Below, in pieces: positions 33,604-45,382 of a stretch of 64,000 nt of DNA (positions are counted from its first letter, which is position 1; each line of letters opens with the position of its first letter). Below the pieces are notes generated by a model, which saw nothing but the letters and a program-made list of their open reading frames with translations, did not search any database and was not told the origin of the DNA. Origin of the DNA: Oxyruncus cristatus (Eukaryota > Chordata > Aves > Passeriformes > Cotingidae); the NCBI GenBank assembly GCA_013399855.1, contig VXAY01002198.1, forward strand, positions 80,258 through 144,257, in the 5' to 3' direction. The translations under genes and the position numbers were made by a program.

Positions 33604-36600
33604 GTAACTGAAAATAAGCATTAGCTTCACATTTCAGAGATGAGGGAAATGAAAACTGGCACACACAGAGTTGGGGAATCATCCATGACATCTGGGTACA
33701 CTTTTCCCAGGATCCCAGCACCACCTGAACACTGTGACATGACATTCCATCCACGTGGAATGTTTTAAGAGAACAGGGAACTGTGGGATTTGGGGAGATT
33801 TGTCAGTAACAGCCTGGCACTCAGACATACACACACCGGAGACCCCAGATTCCAATGCACATTGCACCGCTCTCCAGATCCCTCGGGATCCCTCTCCGGA
33901 TCTGCAGTGAATTCTATCAGCTCCACAAGCTGTTCTTGGAAATTCTCACTGCAAAACAACCAGCTGCCAAAACTACCCTGTGCACTGCACTGTGTTCTTA
34001 CGGCAAAGCAACACTGAGATCTGCAAGGTTTCTCCACACACAATTGTTTTTACCTTGAAATATTCCTCACAAATCACAGGGGGAAAAATTGTTTTGTGTT
34101 ACATCATTTCATTTTGCCCTTTACAAGAAAGAAAAAATTGAGCCCTTGAACACTAGTCAAAAGTGTCATCAATTATCTGTCACAAAGCAAAATAAGAGAA
34201 TAGAAGTGTCTTAATTTGTCAGTGTCATGGAAAGTAAGATGTCATTTAAAAATTTCTTTTATTTCTGATTTTAATTAATTAAGTTCCAAGATACTGGTGA
34301 AGTGACCAAGTTACACAGATTTATTCACTGTCTCAGTCAAGGAAAAAAAAAATCAATGAAGACAAAAAAATTTGGCCAAACACGGCAAGCGATTTGCTAA
34401 CAAGGCTTTCAGCAGGACAAATGGAGGCCTTACACCTATAAAATACAGAGAGCAGGCAAAAAGGTATTTACTTTCTTAATTCAATTCCTATTCCAGGAGA
34501 TGTGACAGAAGAGAAACTGTTGTTCAAGGCAGTGGCAGCCAGATGCCTTTTCCAGCACCAACACAAGACCATCCCCATAAAATGCCAGTTCCCAGTGCCA
34601 GAATGTTGGACTTCTAAAGCCATTTTAACTGTTAAACATATTTCAGCTTGATGAGAAATAGCAGCACGGACAACTAAAAACTGTCAGATGAACGACAGAA
34701 GGAGAGAGGGGTCTGTGACCTGACTTGATTTAAAAAAAAAAAAAAAAAATCTTGTTTTCAGTTTGGACTTAATTGCTTTAGAGTAAGTGCAAAGACTCTC
34801 GATGAACAAAGTCAGTGATATTATTAAAACCCAGGAAAATCTGTTTTAAGAGGTAATGAAAGGGGAAAAGAAATCGAAAGCCCAACACCCACAACAAACC
34901 ACCAGAAGGCTCAAAAACAGATGGAGGAGGAAAAAAGCAGCCAACATTAAGACAGGCATTCCATATCCTTTCCTTTGCACATGGAGAAGCAACAAGTCCT
35001 CCAGCAACAGGATCCAGTCCAATATAATAAGAACAAAGGAGCTGGTGTGAAAGCAGCACTTTGTATTTCAGGAACACAAGCAGAGGCCCCCCCCCCAGGA
35101 AACTGGGAGGGCTCAGAGCTGGGCCCAAGGTAACAAAAAGCAAGGGGCAGCAAAAATATAAAGAGAAGTATCTTTAAAGTATCCCAAGTTTGACACTGCA
35201 ACTGGGGTTGCAGTGTCATAAAATCTATTTGCCCTCCTTTCACCCTTCCCATCACCATCTCTTGGAATTTTACATCAAAACTTTCCTGCTTTTTTCAAGT
35301 TACCTGAAATCTTCAAATATACTTTAAAGCTGATTTTTATCTAATTCTCAGTATCGCTTAGATGTGTCAATACCATGTTTTAAAGACGGGTAAATCTAAA
35401 ATTTAACACCCTTACAAGTCCCTCATGGCTTTCCACTGGTAGAAGGGGGAGCTGCTCAGTAAGACACCCATGAATTTACATTTCCATATGTTCAATTAGC
35501 CTTGGATCTTCTTCCACACACATTGCCCAAAACAACAGACCAAAAAACCACCCTATTTTCAGAGTATTGTTCTCACAATAATACATCCAGTTCCTCAAAG
35601 GGCACCATGATCAGCCCAAGGAACAACCTGGACACAAAAGTTTACACTCTATTTAAAAAAATCATTGTGAAGGATGTAACACAGGCCATGAAAATCTGTG
35701 GCTTGAGAGCATTTCCAATGTCCTGCCTCACAACAGAAGCCTGTCCTTGGAATACTCTGACCTTCTGCTTTCACTACCCATAACTGCAGGATTGGAGGAT
35801 GTTGGTACAAAAGAAGTGGAGGTACTAAAGAGCCCACTAAACTCCAGCCACAATACACAATATTGATTTAAGAGTATTTCTGGGTACTTTTCAGAGCAGC
35901 ACGGAAGGAAACTCTAAAGTATCTGTACAGCAAAGAGCTTAAAAGGCAGAAAATTCACTTGCTTGTTTTCAGGCTGATAAATGCTATTAAATAACCAAGA
36001 GGAGCTACTCGTTAAACCATGGTAGGACAGCAAAAGGGAGACTAACTAATATAGTGACCCCCCCCAAATTAAAACTTTATGTGAAGTACAGACACACCAC
36101 AGAAAACACATGGCAGGAGTGAACCAAGACACCTTCCAACTCCAACTGTGTCCCTGTTCCAGCTCAGGAGGTGCCAGAAGGGGTGGGAAACAGGACAAGG
36201 ATGGCCTTTAGTTCTCAGCCTTTGGAGCAGCAGATTATTAACTTCTGTCATTCTACAATTAATGCCCTTGGGTGGTCTATTTTACACAGGAACCTGAGAA
36301 CCACTGTTGTAAAATTTACCAAGCTTGATGTACAATCTTAAGTCTACTTCTGTGTTTTGAGCATGAGACAACCCAGCAGGAAGGTAAAAATACATCTTAG
36401 GGCTTGAACTGGCTTCCCTGGCTTTGCTGTCTTGCTGAAGTACCTCTGCCATAAAAAGGTCTCTTCATTTCCAAATAAAGAGCTACAGGTCTGTTTTATA
36501 CACATTAAATCAACCCCCCAGCACAGCAGCAGCCCAGAGAGAAGCACTTACTAAAACAAACACAGTGTTTAGTGATTAGTGGGTATCAAGCACTCGGGTC

Positions 36601-38177
36601 ACTGTCAGGACACCTAATTCAACCTCCCCTTCTCCAATTTCCAGAGCAGTCTAACACGCCCTCAATGATTCCATCGAGCCTTAGGTGTCCAAAAACACTT
36701 CCCAAAGCAGGCTCCAGGCACAGTCAGTACTCTGCACATTTATTCACCACCTTTTGGAATGTGTTTTATTTATGCATTTAGAAAACACCTGACACAGCAA
36801 ACAACCTTACAGGTTGTAATTGTAGTTACTTGTTCGTGTGCCTACAGAAGCAAAAGGATGATGGAAGAAACGACCAACAAGCACAGACACCACACTATTT
36901 TTTTAACAAAACTTTAAAAGGGTAGATGTTTTAGAAAATCCAAAGGAATTCTGCTGGCCCTGTGCACTTTCCTTTCCCTATAAAACTCACTGCTTCCTGT
37001 CCTCCTCAGGTTCTTCCTTGAGCTAAGGAAAGGAGAAAGAGCTTAGCAACAGATCATTCCCTATCTCAGAGGATGAATGCAAGTTTGAAATGCCTGACCA
37101 CCAGCTGTGAAGCCCAGCAAGCATCAGGTGCTGCTGAAGGTAAGAGATCACTGTAACACCCACAGCTGTCAGGCTGCATTCTTGGGAAAAGAAAGTGAGA
37201 TTTAGATTCGACCAGATATGACCCCCAGGCAATGAAGCCAAAAAGCACCTTATCAACTCAGCCACTTCTGTGGCCTAGAAAGGCCCTTCAGAAATCCTGA
37301 AACACTGGGGAGAAACATCTTCACAAGAGATCCTCATATGAAAATGACATCATGGCAGTAACCACAGAATAGTTTTGTTTTCCGCAGAAAAGGTTTGGAA
37401 ATGCAGCTCTCGGGACCGGGGCAGGGCTCTTATGTCCAACACATCTCCTGGAAAGCTGTTTGTCTCACTTCTCTTACCAGGAATCCCTACTGGAATGTCA
37501 CAGCTTCCAATATTCCTGGAAACAACTTCAGTGCAGAGGCAAGAGACTCCAGCCAGATGCTGGTAGTTGTGTCCTTGCTGCTTTTCCCTGCACATCTGGA
37601 CTCTCACCGGAGATCCCGAGCTCCAGTAACTGCTGGAGAACCTCTGGGAAGGATATCCTGCCAATCCCTATTTATAGCACCTGGGGAGGGAGGGGAAGAC
37701 TGTAATAGAACAGGCAAAATAAAGCCTGGCCATTGGCATAAACCAGCCAGGCAGGATCAAAACTCCAACTGCTCAGTGCCCTGAATAAGGGCCAACAGCA
37801 AAGAAGGAACCTGCAGGTCCAGCTTGGAACAAACAGCCCACAGGATCTGTCACCTCATTGTCTCTGGGCACCTTTAGGTGGGATATCAGATGTTTCAGTG
37901 GTACAGATTAACTACTGTCAACCTGAGACACCCCATTAAGGGAATAGGATGCATTACTCAACACAAATAAAAGATTACAAAACAGGAAAGTTGGCGCTTT
38001 TTTTTACTTCCAGCAGCAAGACTGTGCAAAAAAAAAAAAAACAAACACACACAGAAAAAAAAATATCTCTTTTTCTAACTTTTATAACCTGTAAACTACT
38101 CCTCAAGTTTTTCAGATTAAAGGAAACACACATCCCCTAAACTGAAACATGCCAAGGATTTATAACCATGGCAGCTG

Positions 38178-38275
38178 TGTGGGTTTGATGAGGGGTTTTG
38201 TTTGCTTCTGTTTTGGGGGTGTGATTTTCTTTGTTTGGGGTTTTTTGGGGTTTGTTTTTAGAAAAATATTTGCTT
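38178..38275. repeat. G/T-rich low-complexity tract
   Basis: About 100 bases of irregular 'tttgtttggggttttttgggg' type sequence inside SCAF4 intron 1. A similar tract lies at 45920-46061, and a complementary A/C-rich one at 50738-50866. Confidence 0.7.
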
Positions 38276-40045
38276 GTTTTCCTAAAAGCTAAATTCTGCC
38301 CATTATCCATTTACCTTTGGTGATTTATTTATACTGTACCACTAATGTAACATAATATATGCACCTAACAGTGCAGGATCCAGTGTGAACAGAACTCCTC
38401 AGAGGAAACGCACCACAGCCCTGTCCAATCCCACCCATTCAGCTGGAGGAATCTGCTCAAACTACGGCTGGATAAAGATGAAGCAGCAAACACAAAACCT
38501 GGGGTTGCTCCTGTAGAAACAGGAGGATTTTGAAGAGGACATTTATTGGCAAACATGCATTCAAAAGAGAAGCTCAAAGACCGAGACTGAGGGAACGGCA
38601 CCACAATCAAACAGGATCAAATTACACAACCCCAGCGAGTTCCCACCCACTGCCAGAGCAGAATTCACCCCTCTCCCTCCCCAAGCCCTTTTATTTAAGG
38701 GGAGACACCAACCCAACAGCTTCGAGGATGCCTAATTTACAGCCCTGCTTTGAACTTGGGCCTCCCACGATTCAAGGAATTGCTGCAAACACCAAACCCA
38801 CCCCAAATAAATCCCAGAAGGTGGGATCACCTGCAGTAAATGGCATCTCCTCCTTCAGGCAGAGCTGAGATGGAAGCAGAGCCAGGACAGAATCACCTCC
38901 AGCATGCACGAGAAGTGCAGCTGCAATCCCAAGGCTGCTGCAGTTGGGAGTTCCATGATAAATCCACAATTCCCTGGTATTGTAGAGCCAACAAGTCCAG
39001 GAATTCTTGGCCTACAGGGTACTCTGTGTCTGCCACCATCTTCACTGCTGGAGCCGCTTCACTCCCAATAAAACAATTAACCCTTCAGTGACTGGGACTG
39101 GCAGCTCTGAAGGCCTCACAACACCAAGTTGTAGAGACAAAACCAGCCCTCACAGGCTCCCTGGCCTGGGCTATTCCCACCAGTGTGGGAACAACACTCA
39201 AACCTCCGTAAAACTGACATTTCTGGGCTTTCTCAGTGAAAGAGAACAGTATCTCCCCCTAAATCTTACCCCCCCACAGACCATTTCAGTTTGTGTTGCT
39301 CCAGGCAACACGTAGGGGGCAAGCCAAGAGACCTATGGACTTTGTGCGCTCTGCCAACACCACGAAGACCCCTCCTGGGAGAGGACAGGGCAGGAACCAC
39401 GCAGACCCTGAGCTCATTCCCAAGCTACTTCACACACCAGCAGTCCCAGGAACGAACCTGTCACACATACAAGCGACTGCACAACAGGGACTTCAGCAAG
39501 GACACTTTCCTCCCCCATAACCGACATCCAAGCAAAAAGTCCGGCACTTTGCTTTCTTTCAGGCTACAGGATTTCACTCAGCATTCCTGTCTGCATCAAG
39601 CCACAGCATCCCCTTTCCTGCAGGAAGAGGTAGGGAACAAAACACACTGGTTTCCAAGACAGGGATTAGTCACGGGATCCCAGGAAACTGCAGAGTGAAC
39701 TTTTTGCAGCCTGACTCCATCACGGAAGAGCAGCTGCCATTTCTCCCGTTCCTGTCCTGCAGGAACACACAGCCTCCCAACCTTTCAACTCGTGTTTGAG
39801 AACACCTTCTGACTGAGCTTTAACTGCTTTTCTGTCCAGGGAGCACCCGCAAAGCCTCACTACACAGTTAAGGGGGATGTACGACCAACAACAACTAACT
39901 ATAGTTTTTAAATCATGTGCCAAAAAACTTTATAGAGCAGGGGTTAAATTAAATCGCTGTTTATTGCACAAAAAGCACCCCACTCCACTTTGAATCCAAC
40001 TCCCACCGGATGACCAAGGGACCAAAAAAAAAAAAAAAAAACCAG

Positions 40046-40911
40046 NNNNNNNNNNNNNNNNNNNNNNNNNNNNNNNNNNNNNNNNNNNNNNNNNNNNNNN
40101 NNNNNNNNNNNNNNNNNNNNNNNNNNNNNNNNNNNNNNNNNNNNNNNNNNNNNNNNNNNNNNNNNNNNNNNNNNNNNNNNNNNNNNNNNNNNNNNNNNNN
40201 NNNNNNNNNNNNNNNNNNNNNNNNNNNNNNNNNNNNNNNNNNNNNNNNNNNNNNNNNNNNNNNNNNNNNNNNNNNNNNNNNNNNNNNNNNNNNNNNNNNN
40301 NNNNNNNNNNNNNNNNNNNNNNNNNNNNNNNNNNNNNNNNNNNNNNNNNNNNNNNNNNNNNNNNNNNNNNNNNNNNNNNNNNNNNNNNNNNNNNNNNNNN
40401 NNNNNNNNNNNNNNNNNNNNNNNNNNNNNNNNNNNNNNNNNNNNNNNNNNNNNNNNNNNNNNNNNNNNNNNNNNNNNNNNNNNNNNNNNNNNNNNNNNNN
40501 NNNNNNNNNNNNNNNNNNNNNNNNNNNNNNNNNNNNNNNNNNNNNNNNNNNNNNNNNNNNNNNNNNNNNNNNNNNNNNNNNNNNNNNNNNNNNNNNNNNN
40601 NNNNNNNNNNNNNNNNNNNNNNNNNNNNNNNNNNNNNNNNNNNNNNNNNNNNNNNNNNNNNNNNNNNNNNNNNNNNNNNNNNNNNNNNNNNNNNNNNNNN
40701 NNNNNNNNNNNNNNNNNNNNNNNNNNNNNNNNNNNNNNNNNNNNNNNNNNNNNNNNNNNNNNNNNNNNNNNNNNNNNNNNNNNNNNNNNNNNNNNNNNNN
40801 NNNNNNNNNNNNNNNNNNNNNNNNNNNNNNNNNNNNNNNNNNNNNNNNNNNNNNNNNNNNNNNNNNNNNNNNNNNNNNNNNNNNNNNNNNNNNNNNNNNN
40901 NNNNNNNNNNN
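40046..40911. other. Assembly gap (866 Ns) at the SCAF4 5' end
   Basis: Unresolved bases between a poly(A) run (40024-40040) and a purine-rich G-run array (40912 onward). Position and flanking composition suggest that a GC-rich CpG island with the SCAF4 promoter and first coding exon has dropped out of the assembly. Confidence 0.8.
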
Positions 40912-40972
40912 AGGGAGGGAGGGAGGAAGGGAGGGAGGAAGGGAGGGAGGGAGGGGATGGGATGGGATGGGG
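40912..40972 (+). repeat. (AGGG)n / GGGAT purine-rich repeat
   Basis: Runs of agggaggg and gaaggg followed by three gggat units and ggggg: more than ten G-tracts of three or more within 60 bases, all on one strand. It borders the gap and has strong G-quadruplex potential. Confidence 0.9.
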
Positions 40973-41277
40973 GGAAATGGCGGCATCGAGCGCGCACTGC
41001 CCCAGCACTGACGCTGTCACTGCCCCCGGGCACTGCTACTGCCGGCGGCCGCCGCGCCTCGGCCCCTCACGGCTGATGTGAAGCTGTTGCGGGCGGCTGG
41101 GCTCTGATCAGCTGGATTCGGTTGCCCTCGGCCGAGGTCGGTTCGGTTCGGCTGATCTCGGCTCCGTTCGGCTCGATCCGGGACCGTTCGGCTCGACTCC
41201 CCATCTGCATTCGGCTAAGTTCGGCTGGTCTCGCCTCTGTTCCCTGACGGAGGCGCTGGGGGAAAGCGGCGCCCGCC
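40973..41277 (-). promoter_or_regulatory. SCAF4: Putative SCAF4 CpG island flank
   Basis: The sequence next to the gap is CpG-rich (gccggcggccgccgcgcctc near 41041) and continues into an array of TTCGGCT motifs. On the minus strand it would be upstream of, or overlap, the SCAF4 transcription start. The start site itself cannot be located. Confidence 0.45.
41147..41226. repeat. TTCGGCT motif array
   Basis: Five copies of TTCGGCT start at 41147, 41167, 41187, 41210 and 41220, with near-copies around them (ggttcggtt, ctcggctcc). Spacing of 20, 20, 23 and 10 suggests a degenerated tandem repeat with a CpG in each unit. Confidence 0.75.
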
Positions 41278-41435
41278 CCACGTTAAACGCTCAAAAAATC
41301 GGTGTTTTTTCTCATTTCCCGATCCCCCACCCCACGTTAAACACTCAAAAATCCCGCCGGTCTTCTGATCCCACGTTAAACACTCAAAAATCGGTGTTTT
41401 TCTGGTCCCCTGCCCCAAGTTAAACACTCAAATGT
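41278..41435. repeat. Four-copy minisatellite upstream of SCAF4
   Basis: Four imperfect copies of a unit whose minus-strand core is TTTGAGYGTTTAACKTGGG. The plus-strand cores (gttaaac) are at about 41282, 41336, 41375 and 41418. Copies 1 and 3 also share an aatcggtgttttt tail. Spacing is irregular (54, 39 and 43 bases). Confidence 0.85.
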
Positions 41436-44400
41436 AACGTTTCTGCACCCAGGGGCACAGCACAGGTATAAATAGGAGCAGGACTGGAAGGCGGCTCCCC
41501 AAGCGAAGTGTTGTGCCCCGGTGGAGATCATTAATCAATTCCTGCAGCTAATTAATGATCATGAGGGCACCCGGTGTGTGGCGGTGCAGCTCAGAGCAAT
41601 GAGCCAATTTGTGTTGGAATCAGAATTTTAAAAAATTACTTCAGCGTTAATGGTTCTTTTCAAGAAAGCTACCAAGCTACAGAGGAGTGGTGAAAAATAA
41701 TAATATTGCCTACCCAGTGTCAGTGTCTTTGCTTTCTGTGATTTTTGCCAGTCTCAACACGATAAATTAAGTTTATGTGTAGCTTTCACTACTAATCTTG
41801 TTGGTGCCACTGCCCAAAAATTCCCAAAGAGTGGCTTGTTCTGCCACCTTGGAAGTAGGAACAGCAAAGGAAGAACATACGCCATGGTTTTATGATGAAG
41901 TGGATTGCTGTTTGGGACAAAATATGGTCACAGCACGTAGTGATTATTTTATCTTTGTACCAGCTGATAAAAAAACATGTGCAAGTCTTACTCAGGCTGG
42001 TTGAAATCTGAAATGTTTTTGAATTCAGCAGAGTCCTTGTCATTTTACACTTAATGAGACACAAGTTTAGCTGAATTTCGTTTAGATTAAGCATTTAAGG
42101 AGTTTTACATAATGATGTGTCTGTCACTTTTTTTCTTGCAATAACATTGTCTTGATCCTTGAAGATGTTGAGAACCCTAAATTTTGCTCAGTCTCCTACC
42201 TTATTATTAGCATCATGTATCATTTTTGACAAAGGAAGTGATTGACAGTGATCACCCATAAAAATGTCACGTTCCTCGTTCTTTGATGATCTGTGTCTGC
42301 CTCTCTGACTCATTCAGTCAGTCTATAATTAACTTATAGGGCAACTTTCTCTTTTTTTTTTGACTAGAATTTCCTGGAATCCAGTGATACAAGTGACCGA
42401 AGTAAACCAGGGTGTTCTGCAGCAGCCTTCTGATGCAGCTGGAGCTGTGAGAAATCCAAGCTGTGGGGCTCTCTCTTGTATTCTGCATGAACACCAAGAC
42501 TGGAGCCTGTAAAATACTTCCTTCTGGACAGGGGGTTCTCTGGAACCATATCCTGAGGGAAATCAGAGCCGGGGAAGTTTGTGATTTTGTCTGTTGGGAG
42601 CATTTAGGTTTCTAGGCTCTGCTATACCATTACTACTGAAGATTTGGCTTTAGTGTTAAAAAATACTTGGGGTTTTTTCTCCTGTTGACAAGAAAATATC
42701 TAAACCTGCTGTGGATGGATATCTAACCATGGTGGGGTTCATAAGAAAAACTAAAATGAATTAACAACATTAAAATTAATTATTCAGCGCTTTAGAAAGC
42801 ATGCACAGTAGGAAGCAAGTTCTTGTTTGGGGTTTTTTTCCAATTAGGAATTGTAAATTATATTTGTAGTGTAGATATTTGCAGCTCACCTTAGGCCCCA
42901 ACCTTTTTATTTCCTTCCCCACATTATCCAGGTTCTGGTTTGTGAGGTGATTTCTATGTGTGTATAATCAGTTTGCAGTGTATTCTCATAATCTATATTT
43001 ACAGTTCTGTTGAACCTGTGTTCAAGCATCTCATTTTATGTTGCCTATGTCAGGCATTCTAAAGCCATGTTCAGTCCTTTTTTCTTTCCCAGTAATGTGT
43101 GAGACTTAAAAATCACCAAAAACAGTAGATATGTTTTGCAATTTTTGCTTCCTAGCTTTCAGAAATCGGCTTTTCTTGGTGTTTCTTCCTCCGCTGTTGA
43201 GAAAGTTAGGTTTTAATTTGGTTTTTGAACATAGTCACCCTGTAGTCACTACTTCAGAAGGCAGGCTTTAAGGCACTTAAGTGTCATAGGGTGCAATAAA
43301 ATTCTGGGTCCTAGTAGTGCTTTACTATGGGATGTAACCACGAAGTATTTAAACCTGAGAAGGAATATGTAACTAATTAACTTGCGAGCATTTTTGGTTT
43401 TGCAATACATCACTCAAAAATTTCTAGTTGAATTGTACTTCAGGGAGGTGAAGGAAATTCTGTGCAAGAGAGAGTTCTTAGGCCTAAGCTGATAAAACTT
43501 GGTACTCTTGAGAGCGACTGGTGGCACAGATCCTTACTTGTGGCTTCTGTTTAGCTTTCCAGTTATCGTGGAGCAAATAATTTACTCTTGAGATTTAAAA
43601 CCTTTTTTTTTTTTTTCTTTTGTCACTCCTCTTACAGTCCCTGCAGTGGCCAGGAGATGGCCCTTATGTCTGCACCAAAAGGGGCAAACAAGGCAAACGC
43701 GATTTGTCTTCGCTGAAGCTGAGTTTGAGTAACGTCAGTAAATATCTTGTGCGAATGAGAACTCACAGGATAAAAGATCACTTTGATCTCGTAGCACATG
43801 AGGGGCACAGATTCAAGAACAAAGTCCAGGAACTTGTTGCTCCACAAAAGAACTCTGTTTCCTTAGTCAGTAAGAGGGATCTGACGTGCCCCTGAATTCA
43901 TCAAACAAAAACCCTGTGCGTTGGTGGCGTTTGTTTGTTTTTTTGAACGAGAATAATCTCAAGGCAGTTTCTAGCACTTTTTTTTCCTGTTCCAGCTGAG
44001 ATGTGGAGGCCTGGTCTAAAGACTATTTTCCACTGAAAAAGGCATTATCACCTATGTTTTTGGTGCTTCTACCTGCCCTTCCTCCCCAAATGGTGGTATT
44101 TATACCCTTCATGGAGACTCAGCTATTCTCTTCTCCAGTATAACTAACTTTCCATGTCCATTAGTGAAAAGCTATCCCAGTGCAAACCCTTCTTGTATAA
44201 TTTCGTCACACATCAGGGATATTACTCTAAACTAGTCTTGTTGCAACAATACATCTCCTCTCTGTAGCCTGATCCAAAGGGATGGAGCTCTGAACTTGCT
44301 TTCAAGAGACTGTGGGAGGAGGAGATAAAGTGGCAGCAATTCCTCTCAGCTATTTCCCAAGGCTGACAGTGTATTTTTGTGCAGATCATGGTGCCCATCT

Positions 44401-44830
44401 AAACCAGAGAAGGAACCAGAGTGGTTTGTCTGGGCGTGGGGTAGTGCTGCTGAAAATCCCTGGACTGGTGCCCACGGTGCTCTCACAGGAGGGATCTCCC
44501 CTCCCTATGGCCCTGCTCCTTGAATAAACCTTTTCTGAAGGTCTGCCAGGGGTTTGATGATGTGTCAGTCGCTTACACCAACAGCCACAGTCGCTGACCC
44601 CTCGTGACCTTCTGCCATTGTCCACAGACATCTTTCCACCACCATTTATCATCACTGATTTATTTTCAGGGTTTACTTTCAGACCTTCTGCTTTGCTCTC
44701 AATAAAAGCAGTGAGCCTTGTAGTGGAGAGTGCCAGCTTGCATCCAGAATTTCTCTTTTGGTCAGAAAACCAACTGTGAGAACAACAGGAAAACCAGTTT
44801 CATTTTCTTAGTAAAAAAATTATTATTTAT
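41436..44830. other. SCAF4-HUNK intergenic region, proximal part
   Basis: AT-rich sequence. It starts with a plus-strand TATAAATA (41467-41474) and a 10-base inverted repeat (41526-41560). A 91-codon frame at 43620-43895 and AATAAA-bearing sequence near 44521-44706 were considered, but neither supports a gene. No RNA gene was recognised. Confidence 0.5.
41526..41560. repeat. Perfect 10-bp inverted repeat (hairpin)
   Basis: GATCATTAAT at 41526-41535 and its exact reverse complement ATTAATGATC at 41551-41560, with a 15-base spacer. Each arm carries an ATTA homeodomain-type core. It lies about 50 bases downstream of a TATAAATA box. Confidence 0.85.

Positions 44831-44880
<50 letters not shown>
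44831..44880. repeat. (AC)n(AT)n compound microsatellite
   Basis: About ten AC units followed directly by about twelve AT units; alternating purine-pyrimidine, probably length-polymorphic. Confidence 0.92.
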
Positions 44881-44881
<1 letters not shown>

Positions 44882-45057
44882 CACACCCCCACACTTGCAT
44901 ATTGCACCATGGCTATGAACCAGATGATTTTCTACATTCCATGCAGGAGGATTCTTGCAGAGGATGGTTCATCCCCTGGATCTGATGATCATTTTTGTGA
45001 TTCAAGATCGAATTAAGCCTTATCAAACCCCAGGCCAATCTTTGAAGAGCCCCATCC

Positions 45058-45382
45058 AAATCATAGAACGGCTTGGGTTGGAAGGGACCTTTAGGATCAT
45101 TGGGTTCTACCCCCATGCCATGGGCAGGGACACCTTCCACTATCCCAGGTTGTCCAAACTCTGTCCAACCGGGCCTTGGACACTTTCAGGGATGGGGCAG
45201 CCACAGCTTCTCCGGGCACCCTATGCCAGCCCCTCACCACCCTCACAGGGAAAAATTTCTTCCCAATACCCAATCTAACTCTGCCCTCTTCAGTTTGAAG
45301 CCATTCCCCCTTCCCTGTCACTCCAGGCCCTTGTAAATAGTCTCTCTCCATCCTTCTTGTGGGCTCTCCTCAGGTCCTGGAA
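45058..45382 (-). mobile_element. CR1 LINE, truncated 3' end
   Basis: A reverse-oriented CR1 3' portion. The plus strand begins with the complement of its end (aaatcatagaacggcttggg, ttggaagggacctttaggat) and continues with 'cccatgccatgggcagggac' and 'agggaaaaatttcttcccaa'. It resembles the copy at 4719-5231 more than the ones at 345 and 55438. Confidence 0.9.

Larger units (their letters stand above)
33303..40045 (-). other. SCAF4: SCAF4 intron 1, visible part
   Basis: About 6.7 kb before the assembly gap, all probably intron 1. It holds a cruciform-prone TG/TA/CA repeat at 33557-33603, homopolymer A runs near 34730-34749 and 38027-38041, and a G/T-rich patch at 38178-38275. No exon with an in-phase donor encoding the conserved SCAF4 N-terminus was found. 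Confidence 0.65.

Noticed and set aside
39930..41033. Frames spanning the N gap near SCAF4
   Set aside because: They exist only because unknown bases contain no stop codon.
41215..41427. Minus-strand frame repeating IFECLTWG-like peptides
   Set aside because: The peptide repetition comes from the DNA minisatellite; only three of the four units are in frame, and there is no gene context.
43620..43895. 91-codon frame in the SCAF4-HUNK interval
   Set aside because: The translation is not obviously low-complexity, but I do not recognise it, the ATG lies next to a poly(T) run, and there is no poly(A) or exon context. It could be a transposon relic; a protein search would decide.
44100..44760. 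Possible solo LTR (two AATAAA hexamers near 44524 and 44700, TATA-like sequence)
   Set aside because: No clear TG...CA ends, target-site duplication, primer-binding site or internal retroviral sequence could be seen, so the hexamers alone do not support an LTR call.
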